The notes beneath the pieces were generated by a model, which had not been told where the DNA came from, did no database searches, and worked only from the letters and a program-made list of their open reading frames with translations. Shown one piece after another: positions 42,048-50,790 of a stretch of DNA of 64,000 nucleotides. The stretch lies in assembly GCA_944322255.1 (NCBI GenBank), contig CALUOK010000002.1, forward strand, positions 105,476 through 169,475, written 5' to 3'. Each line of letters begins with the position of its first letter. Within the stretch, counting starts at the first letter, position 1. Source of the stretch: Candidatus Methanomethylophilaceae archaeon (lineage in GTDB: Archaea; Thermoplasmatota; Thermoplasmata; Methanomassiliicoccales; Methanomethylophilaceae). The position numbers were made by a program, and so were the translations under genes.

Positions 42048-42854
42048 TTAAAGGGTGCCGTGCTCGCGCCTGTACCTCTTGGGCAGGACGTACAGCTCCC
42101 CGTCCCTGTCGAATCCCACCGACGCGCTCACCTCGTACACGTCCTCGATGAGTTCCGACGTGATAACGTCCTTGGGCTTCCCCATGCCGACGATCTCGCC
42201 CTTCTTCATGATGATGCAGGTGTCGCAGTACCTGGCCATCAGGGAGATGTCGTGCTCCGCCACCAGGACGGTCATGTCCTTCTTCACCATGGCGTTCAGG
42301 TACTCCATGACGTCCAGCTTGTACTTCATGTCAAGATGGGACGTGGGCTCGTCAACCAGCATCAGCCTGGGCTGCTGGACGTAGGCCTTGGCGATCAGCA
42401 CCCTCTGCCTCTCCCCCGAGGACAGCGCGCCGACGGCGCGGTCCTTGAGATGGGCGACCCCGAACTTCTCCAGGGCCTCCATGACCATCTCCTCGTCCTC
42501 CTCCGGCTCCCACCAGACGTTCTTGAGGTACGGGTACCTGCCCAGCATGACGGTCTCGAACACCGTGAGCCCGAAGCTGCCCCTCAGCTCCGCGGGGACG
42601 TTGGCGACCTTCCTGGCTATCTCGCCGGGGGTCTTGCCCAGCACGGACTCGCCGTCTATGAGCACATCGCCCGATGTGGGGTCGTGCATCCTGTTGATGC
42701 ACTTCATCATCGTGGTCTTTCCGCAGCCGTTCGGCCCTATGAGACCGACCAGCTGCCCCGGACCCAGCTTGTAGGACACTCCGCGCACGGCCCTGTAGCC
42801 GTCCTCGTAGGTCTTCTCCACGTCGCGGAGCTCCAGGAGCGGAACCTCATCCAT
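42048..42854 (-). CDS. ABC transporter ATPase, FecE/BtuD type
   Basis: A 268-residue ABC ATPase. Walker A GPNGCGKTT (about 39-47), signature LSSGERQRV (about 143-151), Walker B LMLVDEPTSHLD (about 163-174) and switch histidine in VAEHD (about 196). It powers uptake of iron-chelate, heme or cobalamin. It overlaps the permease gene by 8 bp and completes the order binding protein, permease, ATPase read right to left from 47148. Methanomassiliicoccales depend on corrinoids for methyl transfer, so cobalamin is a reasonable guess. Confidence 0.9.
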   Translation of the reverse strand: MDEVPLLELRDVEKTYEDGYRAVRGVSYKLGPGQLVGLIGPNGCGKTTMMKCINRMHDPTSGDVLIDGESVLGKTPGEIARKVANVPAELRGSFGLTVFETVMLGRYPYLKNVWWEPEEDEEMVMEALEKFGVAHLKDRAVGALSSGERQRVLIAKAYVQQPRLMLVDEPTSHLDMKYKLDVMEYLNAMVKKDMTVLVAEHDISLMARYCDTCIIMKKGEIVGMGKPKDVITSELIEDVYEVSASVGFDRDGELYVLPKRYRREHGTL

Positions 42855-45780
42855 CGTACATCCTCCCCCTCTTGATCAGAAGATAGGCGAACACGGGTAT
42901 GCCTATTACCGTGGTGATCGCGCCCACCGGCAGCTCCATCCCGTAGTACCCGGTCCTGGCCAGCAGGTCCGCCAGCATGAGCATGACGCCTCCGAAGCAG
43001 ATGGAGGCCGGCAGCACCATCCTGTGGTCGCTGCCCAGGAGCATCCTGCACAGATGCGGGATGACCAGGCCCACGAACCCGATGACGCCGCAGAAGGCGA
43101 CGCAGACCGAGGTCAGGACGGAGGCGAGGATGAGCATCCACCTGTTGAACCTCCTGACGTCCAGGCCCATCTGGCGGGCCTGGTCCTCCCCCAGGAGGAC
43201 GAGGTTCAGCTCCTTGGCCCATATCAGCGGCACCAGCGACAGGAACACCGACAGGAACACCACGATGCCCACCTGGGACCAGGTCACCTCGGCGAAGGAG
43301 CCGTAGAGCCAGGAGAGGGCGTTGCTGAGCTTGTTGCCCGCCATGGTCAGCATTATGGTCTGCACGGCGGAGAACGCCAGACCCACCACCACTCCGGACA
43401 GGACGTAGTTGATCGCGGATCCCCCGGCCTTCTCGGCCAGGAGCATGGTGCACCCGAAGGCTATCAGGCCGCCTATGCAGGCGGTGATGGCTGTCAGGAA
43501 TATGGAATGGGATGAGAACATCCCGAAGAACGTGAAGTCGAACGCGATGACCGCGATGGCGGCCACCCCCGCACCAGAAGACACGCCCATGATGTACGGG
43601 TCCACCAGGGGGTTGCGGATGATCGCCTGGTAGACGCATCCCGCCACCGAGAGGCCTATGCCCACGGCCAGCGCCGCGATGGTGCGCGGCAGCCTGGACA
43701 CGTACACCGTGGTCTCCAGGGAGTCCAGCCCGACCCCGCCCTTGGATATCGCCGAGAACAGGGCGGAGTACGCCTCCACCGGGTTGAGGACCGAGGTGGA
43801 ACCTATGCACAGGCAGAGTGTGAACGCCAGGACGGTCAGCACCGCGCCGACGATGACGACGAACTTGAGCCTGTGCCTGTTCCTGGTGTTGTGGGACTGG
43901 TCCTCCCCGTAGAGGTAGTGGATGAAGGCCGACCTGAGGTAGGCGAACGGCTTCTCGTGGCCCCTGTACCTCAGGATTGCGTAGACGGCGGCCAGCGCGA
44001 CCAGGACGGCGGCCAGCATCTCCGCTATGATGAGGATCAGCGGCTGCCCCTGCTCGAACGTGGGCGCCACGTAGGCCGGGAACGCCCCGTCGAACCTGTA
44101 TATGCCGGAATCCGTTCCTCCGAAGACGGTGTCCCCGAGGACCAGCACAGGGATCATGTTGAAGTTGCGTATGCCGGACGGACAGGACGCCGTCCCGACG
44201 ATGCCGCCCTCCAGGTCGATCTGGTAGATCGGCTCCGCGGAGGAGTAGCTCACAAGGTAGAGGTACGCGCCGTTCACCAGGACAGGCGCGGCGTGGATCT
44301 CCGCCAGGCCCTCTGTCATGACCTCCAGGTTGCCGGACGCGTCCAGGCGGTAGAGGTTGGTGCCCGAGTCCGGCGATGCCACGAAGTAGATCCCGCTGAA
44401 CGACCCGACGCTCACCGGGATCACGTACCTCCCGAGGTCGCCGATGTCCTCGTTCCTGTACCTCTCGATCAGGACGTTTCCCTCCGGGCTGAACTCGTAC
44501 ACGGCGATCCCGCAGTTGAGCTGGCTCATCCCCAGTCCGTCGGAGAACGTGAAGAACAGGGAGTAGGTGCCGGACGCGTTGGGGATCACCGCGACCTGGC
44601 CGACACCCCCGTAGAGCTTGGCCTGGTACCTGTACTGGGCGATCATCTGGTCCGCCAGCATGTCGCCGGAGGCCGCGTCCAGGACGTACAGGTGCCCATC
44701 CAGGGCGCCGACGAAGCCGTAGCCGTCGACGACCGTCGGGGACACCAGGTAGGTGCTGCCGCCGAGCATCTGGGACCATATCAGGCCCAGGTCGGTGTCG
44801 AAGCAGTACACCATGCCGTTGGAATGGGTGACGTAGATGGCGCCGGAGTCGAAGACCATGGAGGAGAACCCGGCGTCGTAGGTGGTCCCGACCTCGAAGC
44901 TGGTCAGGAAGGACTCCACGGGACGGGCGTCCGCGTAGGAGGCTCCGCCTATGGATGTGACGTTCCCGTAGTCCTCGCCGGGGCCCTCGTACAGCGGGAT
45001 CCTGTAGATGTACCCGGTCATCGTGGCCACGTAGATGTGGTCGCCCACGATCAGCGGCGTGGAGGACTCGTAGTTGGAGCCGCTCATAAACTCGAACTCC
45101 CATACGTACCCGGCATCGGGACCGGCGTCGGCGTCTATGCAGACCAGCCTGGCGTTTCCCTCTGAGTCGATGCCGTACTTCTGGAAGATGTAGCCTCCCG
45201 CGTACAGGGTGGTGGCGTGGGCGGTGCCCGAGTCGGTCCATGTGACCTCGTAGTCGGCGTCCGACGAGTACAACGCCTCGAAGGAGGCGGTGTTGGCGGA
45301 GTCGCCCCTGGACATGGTCATGGCGTAGGGCTCGTCCGGTGTGACCACCGGCCTGATGCCCTCGGGGTAGAAGGCGATGGCGAGCGGCGACCCGTCAGAT
45401 GCGGCGCCGGTATCGGCGACCTCCTCCCAGGACGACCCGTTCCAGGAGAACACGTGCCATTCAGAGGTCACGGTCGCCCCGGTGGATCCGGACCCTGTCA
45501 GCGAGCCGCCGGTGTCCCCGGACCCCACGGTCTTCGACGAGACCCCGTCGACGTGTATCGTTCCGGCCTCGACGGTGAACTCCATGCCGAGACCAACCAG
45601 CGCGTCGGAGATCACATCCCCGACCGTGGCCCCTTCCGCCCGCACCCACGCGGTGTCCCCGTTCCCTCCGTCGTAGAGCACGTCGGTGTCGCCGGACGCC
45701 TCAGCGGGCATCGGCACGGCCACCGCCGTGACGAGGAGGACGGCCACAGCCGCCAGGGTTGCCAGTATCTTTCCGTTCAT
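42847..45780 (-). CDS. Fusion of exported beta-propeller and FecCD-type permease
   Basis: A 977-residue protein in four parts: signal peptide (1-29); a DUF4430-like domain (about 33-150; TVGDVISDAL); a PQQ-like beta-propeller (about 180-570, repeated GDHIYVAT, GAIYVTHSNGMVYCFDTD and GHLYVLDAASG blades); and a transmembrane helix (about 576-597) leading to a complete FecCD/BtuC permease (about 637-977; GLVIPHLCRMLLGSDHR). Normal permeases of this family are about 330 residues. An extracellular propeller fused to the channel is unusual; it might capture or hand over substrate. It is flanked by its own binding protein and ATPase. Confidence 0.88.
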   Translation of the reverse strand: MNGKILATLAAVAVLLVTAVAVPMPAEASGDTDVLYDGGNGDTAWVRAEGATVGDVISDALVGLGMEFTVEAGTIHVDGVSSKTVGSGDTGGSLTGSGSTGATVTSEWHVFSWNGSSWEEVADTGAASDGSPLAIAFYPEGIRPVVTPDEPYAMTMSRGDSANTASFEALYSSDADYEVTWTDSGTAHATTLYAGGYIFQKYGIDSEGNARLVCIDADAGPDAGYVWEFEFMSGSNYESSTPLIVGDHIYVATMTGYIYRIPLYEGPGEDYGNVTSIGGASYADARPVESFLTSFEVGTTYDAGFSSMVFDSGAIYVTHSNGMVYCFDTDLGLIWSQMLGGSTYLVSPTVVDGYGFVGALDGHLYVLDAASGDMLADQMIAQYRYQAKLYGGVGQVAVIPNASGTYSLFFTFSDGLGMSQLNCGIAVYEFSPEGNVLIERYRNEDIGDLGRYVIPVSVGSFSGIYFVASPDSGTNLYRLDASGNLEVMTEGLAEIHAAPVLVNGAYLYLVSYSSAEPIYQIDLEGGIVGTASCPSGIRNFNMIPVLVLGDTVFGGTDSGIYRFDGAFPAYVAPTFEQGQPLILIIAEMLAAVLVALAAVYAILRYRGHEKPFAYLRSAFIHYLYGEDQSHNTRNRHRLKFVVIVGAVLTVLAFTLCLCIGSTSVLNPVEAYSALFSAISKGGVGLDSLETTVYVSRLPRTIAALAVGIGLSVAGCVYQAIIRNPLVDPYIMGVSSGAGVAAIAVIAFDFTFFGMFSSHSIFLTAITACIGGLIAFGCTMLLAEKAGGSAINYVLSGVVVGLAFSAVQTIMLTMAGNKLSNALSWLYGSFAEVTWSQVGIVVFLSVFLSLVPLIWAKELNLVLLGEDQARQMGLDVRRFNRWMLILASVLTSVCVAFCGVIGFVGLVIPHLCRMLLGSDHRMVLPASICFGGVMLMLADLLARTGYYGMELPVGAITTVIGIPVFAYLLIKRGRMYDG

Positions 45781-45789
45781 CTTCCGACC

Positions 45790-47148
45790 TCAGTCGTAGC
45801 CCATGTAGCCGCTGTAGCTCAGGTACTGCTCGTAGTCGTCGCCTATGATCTTCGGGACATCCGTGTCGAACGCGTCCGGATGCAGGATCATGGCGACCAG
45901 TTCCGCCACCTGCGCGGTCCTGGGACCGAAGCGCTGGACCAGGTCCGCGGCGCCTTCGCAGATGACGTAGACCTCCCCGTCCTTCCATGCCTGTGTGTCC
46001 TTCCACTGGGCGGGGAGGTTGCTGTAAAGGTGATCGTACTCCTCCTGGGTGGCGGAGTACTCCGAAGTGACTATGATTATCTTGTCCGGGTCCGCGTACG
46101 GGATCCTGTCGGACGTCACGTGGACCCATCCTCCCCATTCGGAGAAGACGTTGGTGGAGTTGAAGAGCTCCGAGATGCTGCTTATGTATGTGTCGGCTCC
46201 GGACACCCAGGGGCTTATGTCCGGCTCCAGGGAGATCATGACGTCCACGTTTCCGCCAGCATCGGGCGTGAAGACGTGCTCGGCCAGGGTGTTGATGACC
46301 TCGTAGGTGTCGCCTATGACCTCCCCCGCGGCCAGCTCGTAGTTGATCACCGTGCCGACGATGAATATGTTGTCCATTATGCTCTCCAGGTCCTCCCCCG
46401 GGTAGAGCAGGACGGAGTCGACGCCGGAGTCCCTCAGCTGCTCCATCATGACGGCGTGGGACCTCTGGGACGAGTCCGCGAAGACCACGTCGGGGTTGGT
46501 GCCCATGATGAGCTCGAAGCTGGGGCTGGTGTATGTCCCCACCACGGCTATACTCCCGGAGGCGGCGGCGTCCACCACGGACTGGGGATGGTCGGAGTAG
46601 GAGTCCACGCCGACGATGATGTTCTCGGCCTTGACGGAGGCCAGGATCTCGGTGATTGACGGAGAGAGCGAGACCACCCTCAGCTTCTGCTGGTAGCCGT
46701 ATATGGGGTTGCCAGAGTAGTCCACCGCGACGGTGGGCTCATCGCCCTCCCCGACGTAGGACCATGACGTTATCGTGAACTCGGTCGGGTCCTGCGTGTA
46801 CGGGGCGTCGAGATGCACCCACTCTGTGGAGCCCGGGTAGATGACCCAGAGGCCCCATTCGGCCGATTCCGTGCTATCGATGCCGCCCAGTTCGCGGATG
46901 GCGCCGTCGTCGTCGCGGACGAGGGACAGGCCGTTCGATTCGCAGGCGAACTCCAGGAGATCGCCCGTCGTGGGGAAGCCGGAGATGTCCGTCTCGACCC
47001 AGAGGGTGTCGCGGTCGCCGTAGTCTATGACGGTGCCATGGGCCTGGTCGGTCTCCGCCTCGGTAATCAGCGAGCCCGCAGCCACGGCTAGGATGATTCC
47101 AGCCAGGACGAGGGCAATCGACAGCGTTGAGCGGGACCTGTCATCCAT
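45790..47148 (-). CDS. BtuF/FhuD-like binding protein with DUF4430-like N-terminus
   Basis: A 452-residue protein. An N-terminal signal/anchor (10-30), a DUF4430-like domain (about 38-130; TTGDLLEFACESNG, then WGLWVIYPGSTEW), and a periplasmic-binding-protein fold of the iron-chelate/cobalamin type (about 150-445) starting RVVSLSPSITEILASV and including GVDSYSDHP and NPDVVFADSSQ. The first domain recurs in the permease fusion and, possibly, in the following gene, so the three proteins may form one surface complex. It lies 9 bp upstream of the permease gene. Confidence 0.88.
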   Translation of the reverse strand: MDDRSRSTLSIALVLAGIILAVAAGSLITEAETDQAHGTVIDYGDRDTLWVETDISGFPTTGDLLEFACESNGLSLVRDDDGAIRELGGIDSTESAEWGLWVIYPGSTEWVHLDAPYTQDPTEFTITSWSYVGEGDEPTVAVDYSGNPIYGYQQKLRVVSLSPSITEILASVKAENIIVGVDSYSDHPQSVVDAAASGSIAVVGTYTSPSFELIMGTNPDVVFADSSQRSHAVMMEQLRDSGVDSVLLYPGEDLESIMDNIFIVGTVINYELAAGEVIGDTYEVINTLAEHVFTPDAGGNVDVMISLEPDISPWVSGADTYISSISELFNSTNVFSEWGGWVHVTSDRIPYADPDKIIIVTSEYSATQEEYDHLYSNLPAQWKDTQAWKDGEVYVICEGAADLVQRFGPRTAQVAELVAMILHPDAFDTDVPKIIGDDYEQYLSYSGYMGYD

Positions 47149-47167
47149 GTTCGCACCATAATGGGAA

Positions 47168-47187
47168 GGCGGGATGTTGGTCCCGCC
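47168..47187 (-). other. Intercistronic hairpin
   Basis: GGCGGGA and TCCCGCC pair perfectly (7 bp, 6-nt loop) in the 49-bp gap between the tandem-repeat gene and the binding-protein gene. A short T-rich stretch precedes it on the minus strand. It may attenuate or process the mRNA so that the first gene is made in excess. Confidence 0.45.
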
Positions 47188-47197
47188 ATTAAAAGAT

Positions 47198-48112
47198 TTA
47201 AGCGGTTGCGAAGGGGCCTGTCTTCAGCAGATCCTCGCAGGTAGAGGGATCCACAGAATAGGTCATTCCAAGGACTTCGTCGTAACTCCACTCGCTGTAT
47301 GTGATGTAGATGATGTTAGACACCACATCATCGATTGCAGGACCATAGAAGAACAGTGAACTCCAAGCCCCTACTGTATTGGACGACATGAACTCGAAAA
47401 TACCGAATCCATGAGTGTTATCACTAACGAAATCGGCAATCTGGATTGCTCCGGTCGATGAGATGCTGCACTCCACACCGTTTTCCTGAAGTACAGAAAT
47501 CAGTGCCTCACTGGCGGTATTTCCTGTTCCGGTGTACCATCCGTTCAGATCACCCATTCCATCGAGGTAGAATTGGTATGTGTCATCGTAGACAAGGGGC
47601 TTGTAGTCATCTGCAGCAAATGGGCCAGTTGTGAAGAGGCCCTCGCAGTTAGCCGGATTCTTCGTATAGGTAATGTTACCTGCTGCATCCATACTCCATT
47701 CACTGTATGTGATGTATACAATATTGGATGTAATGTCCCCGAGCGCAGGGCCATAACAGAACAACCCTGGCCACGTATTGACTACATCAGTAGACCCGTA
47801 GGCGTAGATTCCGTAGCTGATCTCGTTTGTACCGGGGAAATCAGCGATTGTAAGTGCTCCGGATGTCGACAAATCGTATTCTATTTCATCAGCAACCATC
47901 GCAGCGTCGAACGCCTCGGTGATCGTCTTGCCGTTCGCGGAGTGCCAGCCGTTGATCTCGTCGTTGAATCCGTCGAGGTAGAAGTAGTAGGTGTCCCCCT
48001 CCCCGGTGTCGTCCCCGCCCTTGTCCCCGGTCATGTACCAGGCCACGGCGGCGATGACGATGACGACGACCACGACCGCCGTGACGGCGGTGTACATCTG
48101 TTTCTTCTCCAT
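47198..48112 (-). CDS. Membrane-anchored protein of two tandem DUF4430-like repeats
   Basis: A 304-residue protein. One N-terminal anchor (residues 8-26) is followed by two homologous modules of about 125 residues (about 40-170 and 180-300). Both run YxFYLDGxxDxINGWxxxxGxT, ALTIADFxGT, FGIF/GIYAY, (L/F)xxYGPAxxD(I/V)xSNI(V/I)YITYSEWS and end GPFA. The module resembles the DUF4430-like domains of the two transporter genes downstream. As first gene of the operon, it may bind the same ligand at high abundance. TTAATATA (about 48154-48164) and GGTGAGAG are its promoter and ribosome site. Confidence 0.75.
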   Translation of the reverse strand: MEKKQMYTAVTAVVVVVIVIAAVAWYMTGDKGGDDTGEGDTYYFYLDGFNDEINGWHSANGKTITEAFDAAMVADEIEYDLSTSGALTIADFPGTNEISYGIYAYGSTDVVNTWPGLFCYGPALGDITSNIVYITYSEWSMDAAGNITYTKNPANCEGLFTTGPFAADDYKPLVYDDTYQFYLDGMGDLNGWYTGTGNTASEALISVLQENGVECSISSTGAIQIADFVSDNTHGFGIFEFMSSNTVGAWSSLFFYGPAIDDVVSNIIYITYSEWSYDEVLGMTYSVDPSTCEDLLKTGPFATA

Positions 48113-48220
48113 TCTCTCACCTGTTCAGGTTATACTGAGAAAACGGTTAGCCAGTATATTAAGTTGGATGGATAATCCTACCCTACCTTGGTGGGTATAA
48201 GGAGTTTGGGGAGAGGAGAC

Positions 48221-49018
48221 TCACTCGTCCTCGATGATCTCCTCGGGGGCCCCTGCGAACTTCACCAGGGCGAAGGCCTCCATGAAGTGGAGCCTTCCGG
48301 GGAGGACCAGCGTGTAGAGCGGCTCGCCCAGGTCCATCTTGAGCAGGTCCTGGGGGTATCCCGCGAAGACCTTCTCGTTGGGGGACCCGACCTGCGACGC
48401 AACGCACAGCAGGGTCCTGTCGTCGATGAGCCCCTCGCCCCAGGCCTTCTCGCCCTCCAGCAGCCACTCGATGGCCTGGTGGGCGGTCATGTACCTGAGC
48501 TCGTCGGCCCTGATGTCCAGGAGGATCATGGTGTGGAGGCCCCTGTCCTTGTTCTCCTTGATGTGGTCGTAGGGGGACTTGGGGTGGTAGTTCTCCTCCA
48601 GGAACGGGAGGGTGACGGTCCTTCCGAACTTGTAGTGCTGCAGGCCCAGCGACGTGGGGCATGCGGAGAAGATGGAGATCCCGTGGAACACCCTCACGGG
48701 GATGCCGGCCTCGGCGGCCTGGATCCTCAGGTCCACGTGGGTGGTGGCGGACATTGTGTCCCCGGCGGTGATGAAGCCCACCCTCATCTCCTTGGCGTCC
48801 CTGATGATGTCGTCGCACTCCTCCACCTGCGCGCGGTAGAGCACGTGGACCCTCTTGCCCAGGGCGGCCTCCAGGTCCTCGACCTTGGTGCCTATAAGCA
48901 TCGAGGTGTAGAACTCGGCGTAGATCTTGTCGCATTCCTTCAGTGCGTTGAAGGCCTTCACGGTCATCCCGTCTGTGCCGCTGAGGCCGAGTCCCACGAA
49001 GATAAGTTCGGATGTCAT
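48221..49018 (-). CDS. dphB: Diphthine synthase
   Basis: A 265-residue SAM-dependent methyltransferase of the tetrapyrrole-methylase fold: LIFVGLGLSGTDGMT at the start, the GDTMSATTHVDL motif (about 85-96), GISIFSACPTSLGLQHYKFG (about 114-133) and LVLPGRLHFMEAFAL near the end. It methylates the elongation factor 2 histidine during diphthamide synthesis, an archaeal/eukaryotic hallmark. ATG 49018 lies about 25 bp after TTTTATAC (leaderless), which rules out the longer frame to 49051. Confidence 0.95.
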   Translation of the reverse strand: MTSELIFVGLGLSGTDGMTVKAFNALKECDKIYAEFYTSMLIGTKVEDLEAALGKRVHVLYRAQVEECDDIIRDAKEMRVGFITAGDTMSATTHVDLRIQAAEAGIPVRVFHGISIFSACPTSLGLQHYKFGRTVTLPFLEENYHPKSPYDHIKENKDRGLHTMILLDIRADELRYMTAHQAIEWLLEGEKAWGEGLIDDRTLLCVASQVGSPNEKVFAGYPQDLLKMDLGEPLYTLVLPGRLHFMEAFALVKFAGAPEEIIEDE

Positions 49019-49096
49019 CGGAGGCGGAATGAGCGTTCCGTATAAAAGCATCGGCGAAGGATAAGGATGCGGATAAGGATCTGACCGCTCCGACCG

Positions 49097-50548
49097 TCAG
49101 GGATCGTCCTCCCCCGGATCCGCCTTCCTGCTGACATAGCCGTCCACCCAGTCGTCGGACCTCGCCATGTCCCTTATGAACGCCGCCGCGAACAGGGGAT
49201 AGTGCTCCACACCGTCGTCATCCACGGAGATGTTGGACCTCTCGAACATGATCCTGCGATGGAAGCGATCGTCCCCTATCGTCTTCGACAAGGATGGCGC
49301 CTCGCGGTCCCTCCCTGATTTGACCTCTATGGCGGCGGTCTCCGAACCGAGGTCTATGACGAAATCGAGCTCCATCCTGCCTGGCTCCTTCCTGTGGATG
49401 TAGTAGTTGCGTTCCACACCGGCCTTCATCAGGCATTCGGCCACGACGTTCTCCGTCAGGGAGCCCTGGTTGAAGCCGACGTCCCCGGTGCGGATGGCGT
49501 CCATCGCCCTCACGCCGTCACCGTCCATCATGCGGACGAGCATCCCCGTGTCGGAAAGGTAGACCTTGAACTGGTCCGGGTTGGAGGACATGGACACCGG
49601 GACGGATATCTCCCTCAGCTGATGGCACATGTTGCCGATTCCCGACCCCTCGATCCAGAGCAGGGACTCCTGGTACTTGCGAGCGCCCTCCCTAGACTTC
49701 CTGTTGCCGTCTATACGGGAGTACATGAACTTCTTGTTGGACTGGGAGAGCTGCATCGGGATGGACTCCAGAGTCTTGCGTATCCTGAGGGCCTCCCCCT
49801 CCTCGGCGTATTTCGAGATGTCGTTGTAGTTCGAGGTCACCACGTCGTCCATCGCCCTGATGACGCTGCGGAGCCCCTCCCCCGACACCAGTTTGGACAC
49901 CGGCTCCGGCATGCCGCCGAACATCGTGAACTCCCTGAACTCGTCGTTCATCGCATCCAGAAGGGCCCCTGACAGCGGGACGCGCCGACGTACGGATTCA
50001 CGGACCTTGGATATCATCGTGTCCCTGTAGCCCTTGGCCCAGAGGAACTCCTCGAAATCGAGGCTGTACATGCGCATGTGCTCCTCATAACCCACCGGGA
50101 TGAGGGGCACCGCATCGTCCTGATCCTCCTCTTCCCCCTCATCCGCGTCATCGTATGCGCGAGCTCTGAGCGGCACATCCAGGAGGGAGCCGGAGGCGAC
50201 CACGTCGAACCTCCCGTCCTCCGTGAAGCTCTTGAGGGCCTGACGGGCCCTGGGACTGGACTGTATCTCGTCGAGGATGATCAGGCATCCGCCTGGGGAT
50301 GGGTCGAAGGCCCTGTCCTGCAACATCAGAGCCTCCAGGATGTCCTCCACCTCGATGCTCTCCCTGAAGGCCCTCCTCATCCTGGCGTTCTTGCTGAGGT
50401 CCACGTACGTGCTGTTCTCGTACGTCTTGGCGAACTCCCGGATTATGAATGTCTTGCCCACCTGGCGCTGTCCGCGGATCAGCAGGGACTTGTGATCCGG
50501 ACGCTCCTTCCATTCGACGAGCCTGTCGTATGCCTTCCTCTTGAGCAT
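49097..50548 (-). CDS. AAA_14/DUF4143 ATPase
   Basis: A 483-residue protein. Walker A RGQRQVGKT (about 25-33), Walker B LIILDEIQ (about 88-95), sensor region VVASGSLLDV (about 115-124), a C-terminal winged helix, and a DUF4143 PD-(D/E)XK-like domain (about 390-430; MELDFVIDLGSETAAIEVKSG). These proteins are common in archaea and often belong to mobile or defence contexts; the function is uncertain. A tandem 32-bp repeat with a palindrome lies just upstream, suggesting its own repressor or self-regulation. Confidence 0.85.
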   Translation of the reverse strand: MLKRKAYDRLVEWKERPDHKSLLIRGQRQVGKTFIIREFAKTYENSTYVDLSKNARMRRAFRESIEVEDILEALMLQDRAFDPSPGGCLIILDEIQSSPRARQALKSFTEDGRFDVVASGSLLDVPLRARAYDDADEGEEEDQDDAVPLIPVGYEEHMRMYSLDFEEFLWAKGYRDTMISKVRESVRRRVPLSGALLDAMNDEFREFTMFGGMPEPVSKLVSGEGLRSVIRAMDDVVTSNYNDISKYAEEGEALRIRKTLESIPMQLSQSNKKFMYSRIDGNRKSREGARKYQESLLWIEGSGIGNMCHQLREISVPVSMSSNPDQFKVYLSDTGMLVRMMDGDGVRAMDAIRTGDVGFNQGSLTENVVAECLMKAGVERNYYIHRKEPGRMELDFVIDLGSETAAIEVKSGRDREAPSLSKTIGDDRFHRRIMFERSNISVDDDGVEHYPLFAAAFIRDMARSDDWVDGYVSRKADPGEDDP

Positions 50549-50599
50549 GAGAGCACCACATATGCATATATGCTTTCGAATATTTTAAAATAACAGCGA

Positions 50600-50685
50600 T
50601 TTCATCTGAAAATGCAGTAAATTTACTGCAAATTCACCTGAAAATACAGTGTGATTACTGCAATTTCACGTGAAAAAACTGTGAC
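50600..50685. repeat. 2.7 copies of a 32-bp tandem repeat upstream of the AAA_14 gene
   Basis: Units at 50600-50631, 50632-50663 and a partial unit at 50664-50685 all begin TTCA(T/C)(C/G)TGAAAA and end ACTG. Unit 1 holds the perfect 18-bp palindrome TGCAGTAAATTTACTGCA (50613-50630); unit 2 has a degenerate copy. They lie 52-137 bp upstream of the minus-strand start, a good place for a cooperative operator array. No CRISPR features. Confidence 0.75.
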
Positions 50686-50790
50686 AAATCGACAATCGTG
50701 ATTGTCTGGCTCATCAGCGTGTAAGGCCCGTTGCAGAATCAGAGAATTGAGAATGATAAGATGGGAGGGATGGCCCCTCCCTTTGAGGTT

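Noticed and set aside
42048..42774. Plus-strand frames across the ABC transporter genes
   Set aside because: They are complementary-strand shadows of clear ABC ATPase and permease motifs on the minus strand.
48176..48197. Metal-regulator operator near TACCCTACC/GGTGGGTA
   Set aside because: The repeat is imperfect and lies after dphB and upstream of the transporter promoter, but it does not match a known regulator box well enough to claim.
50600..50685. CRISPR array
   Set aside because: The units are contiguous 32-bp tandem repeats without unique spacers, and no cas genes occur nearby.
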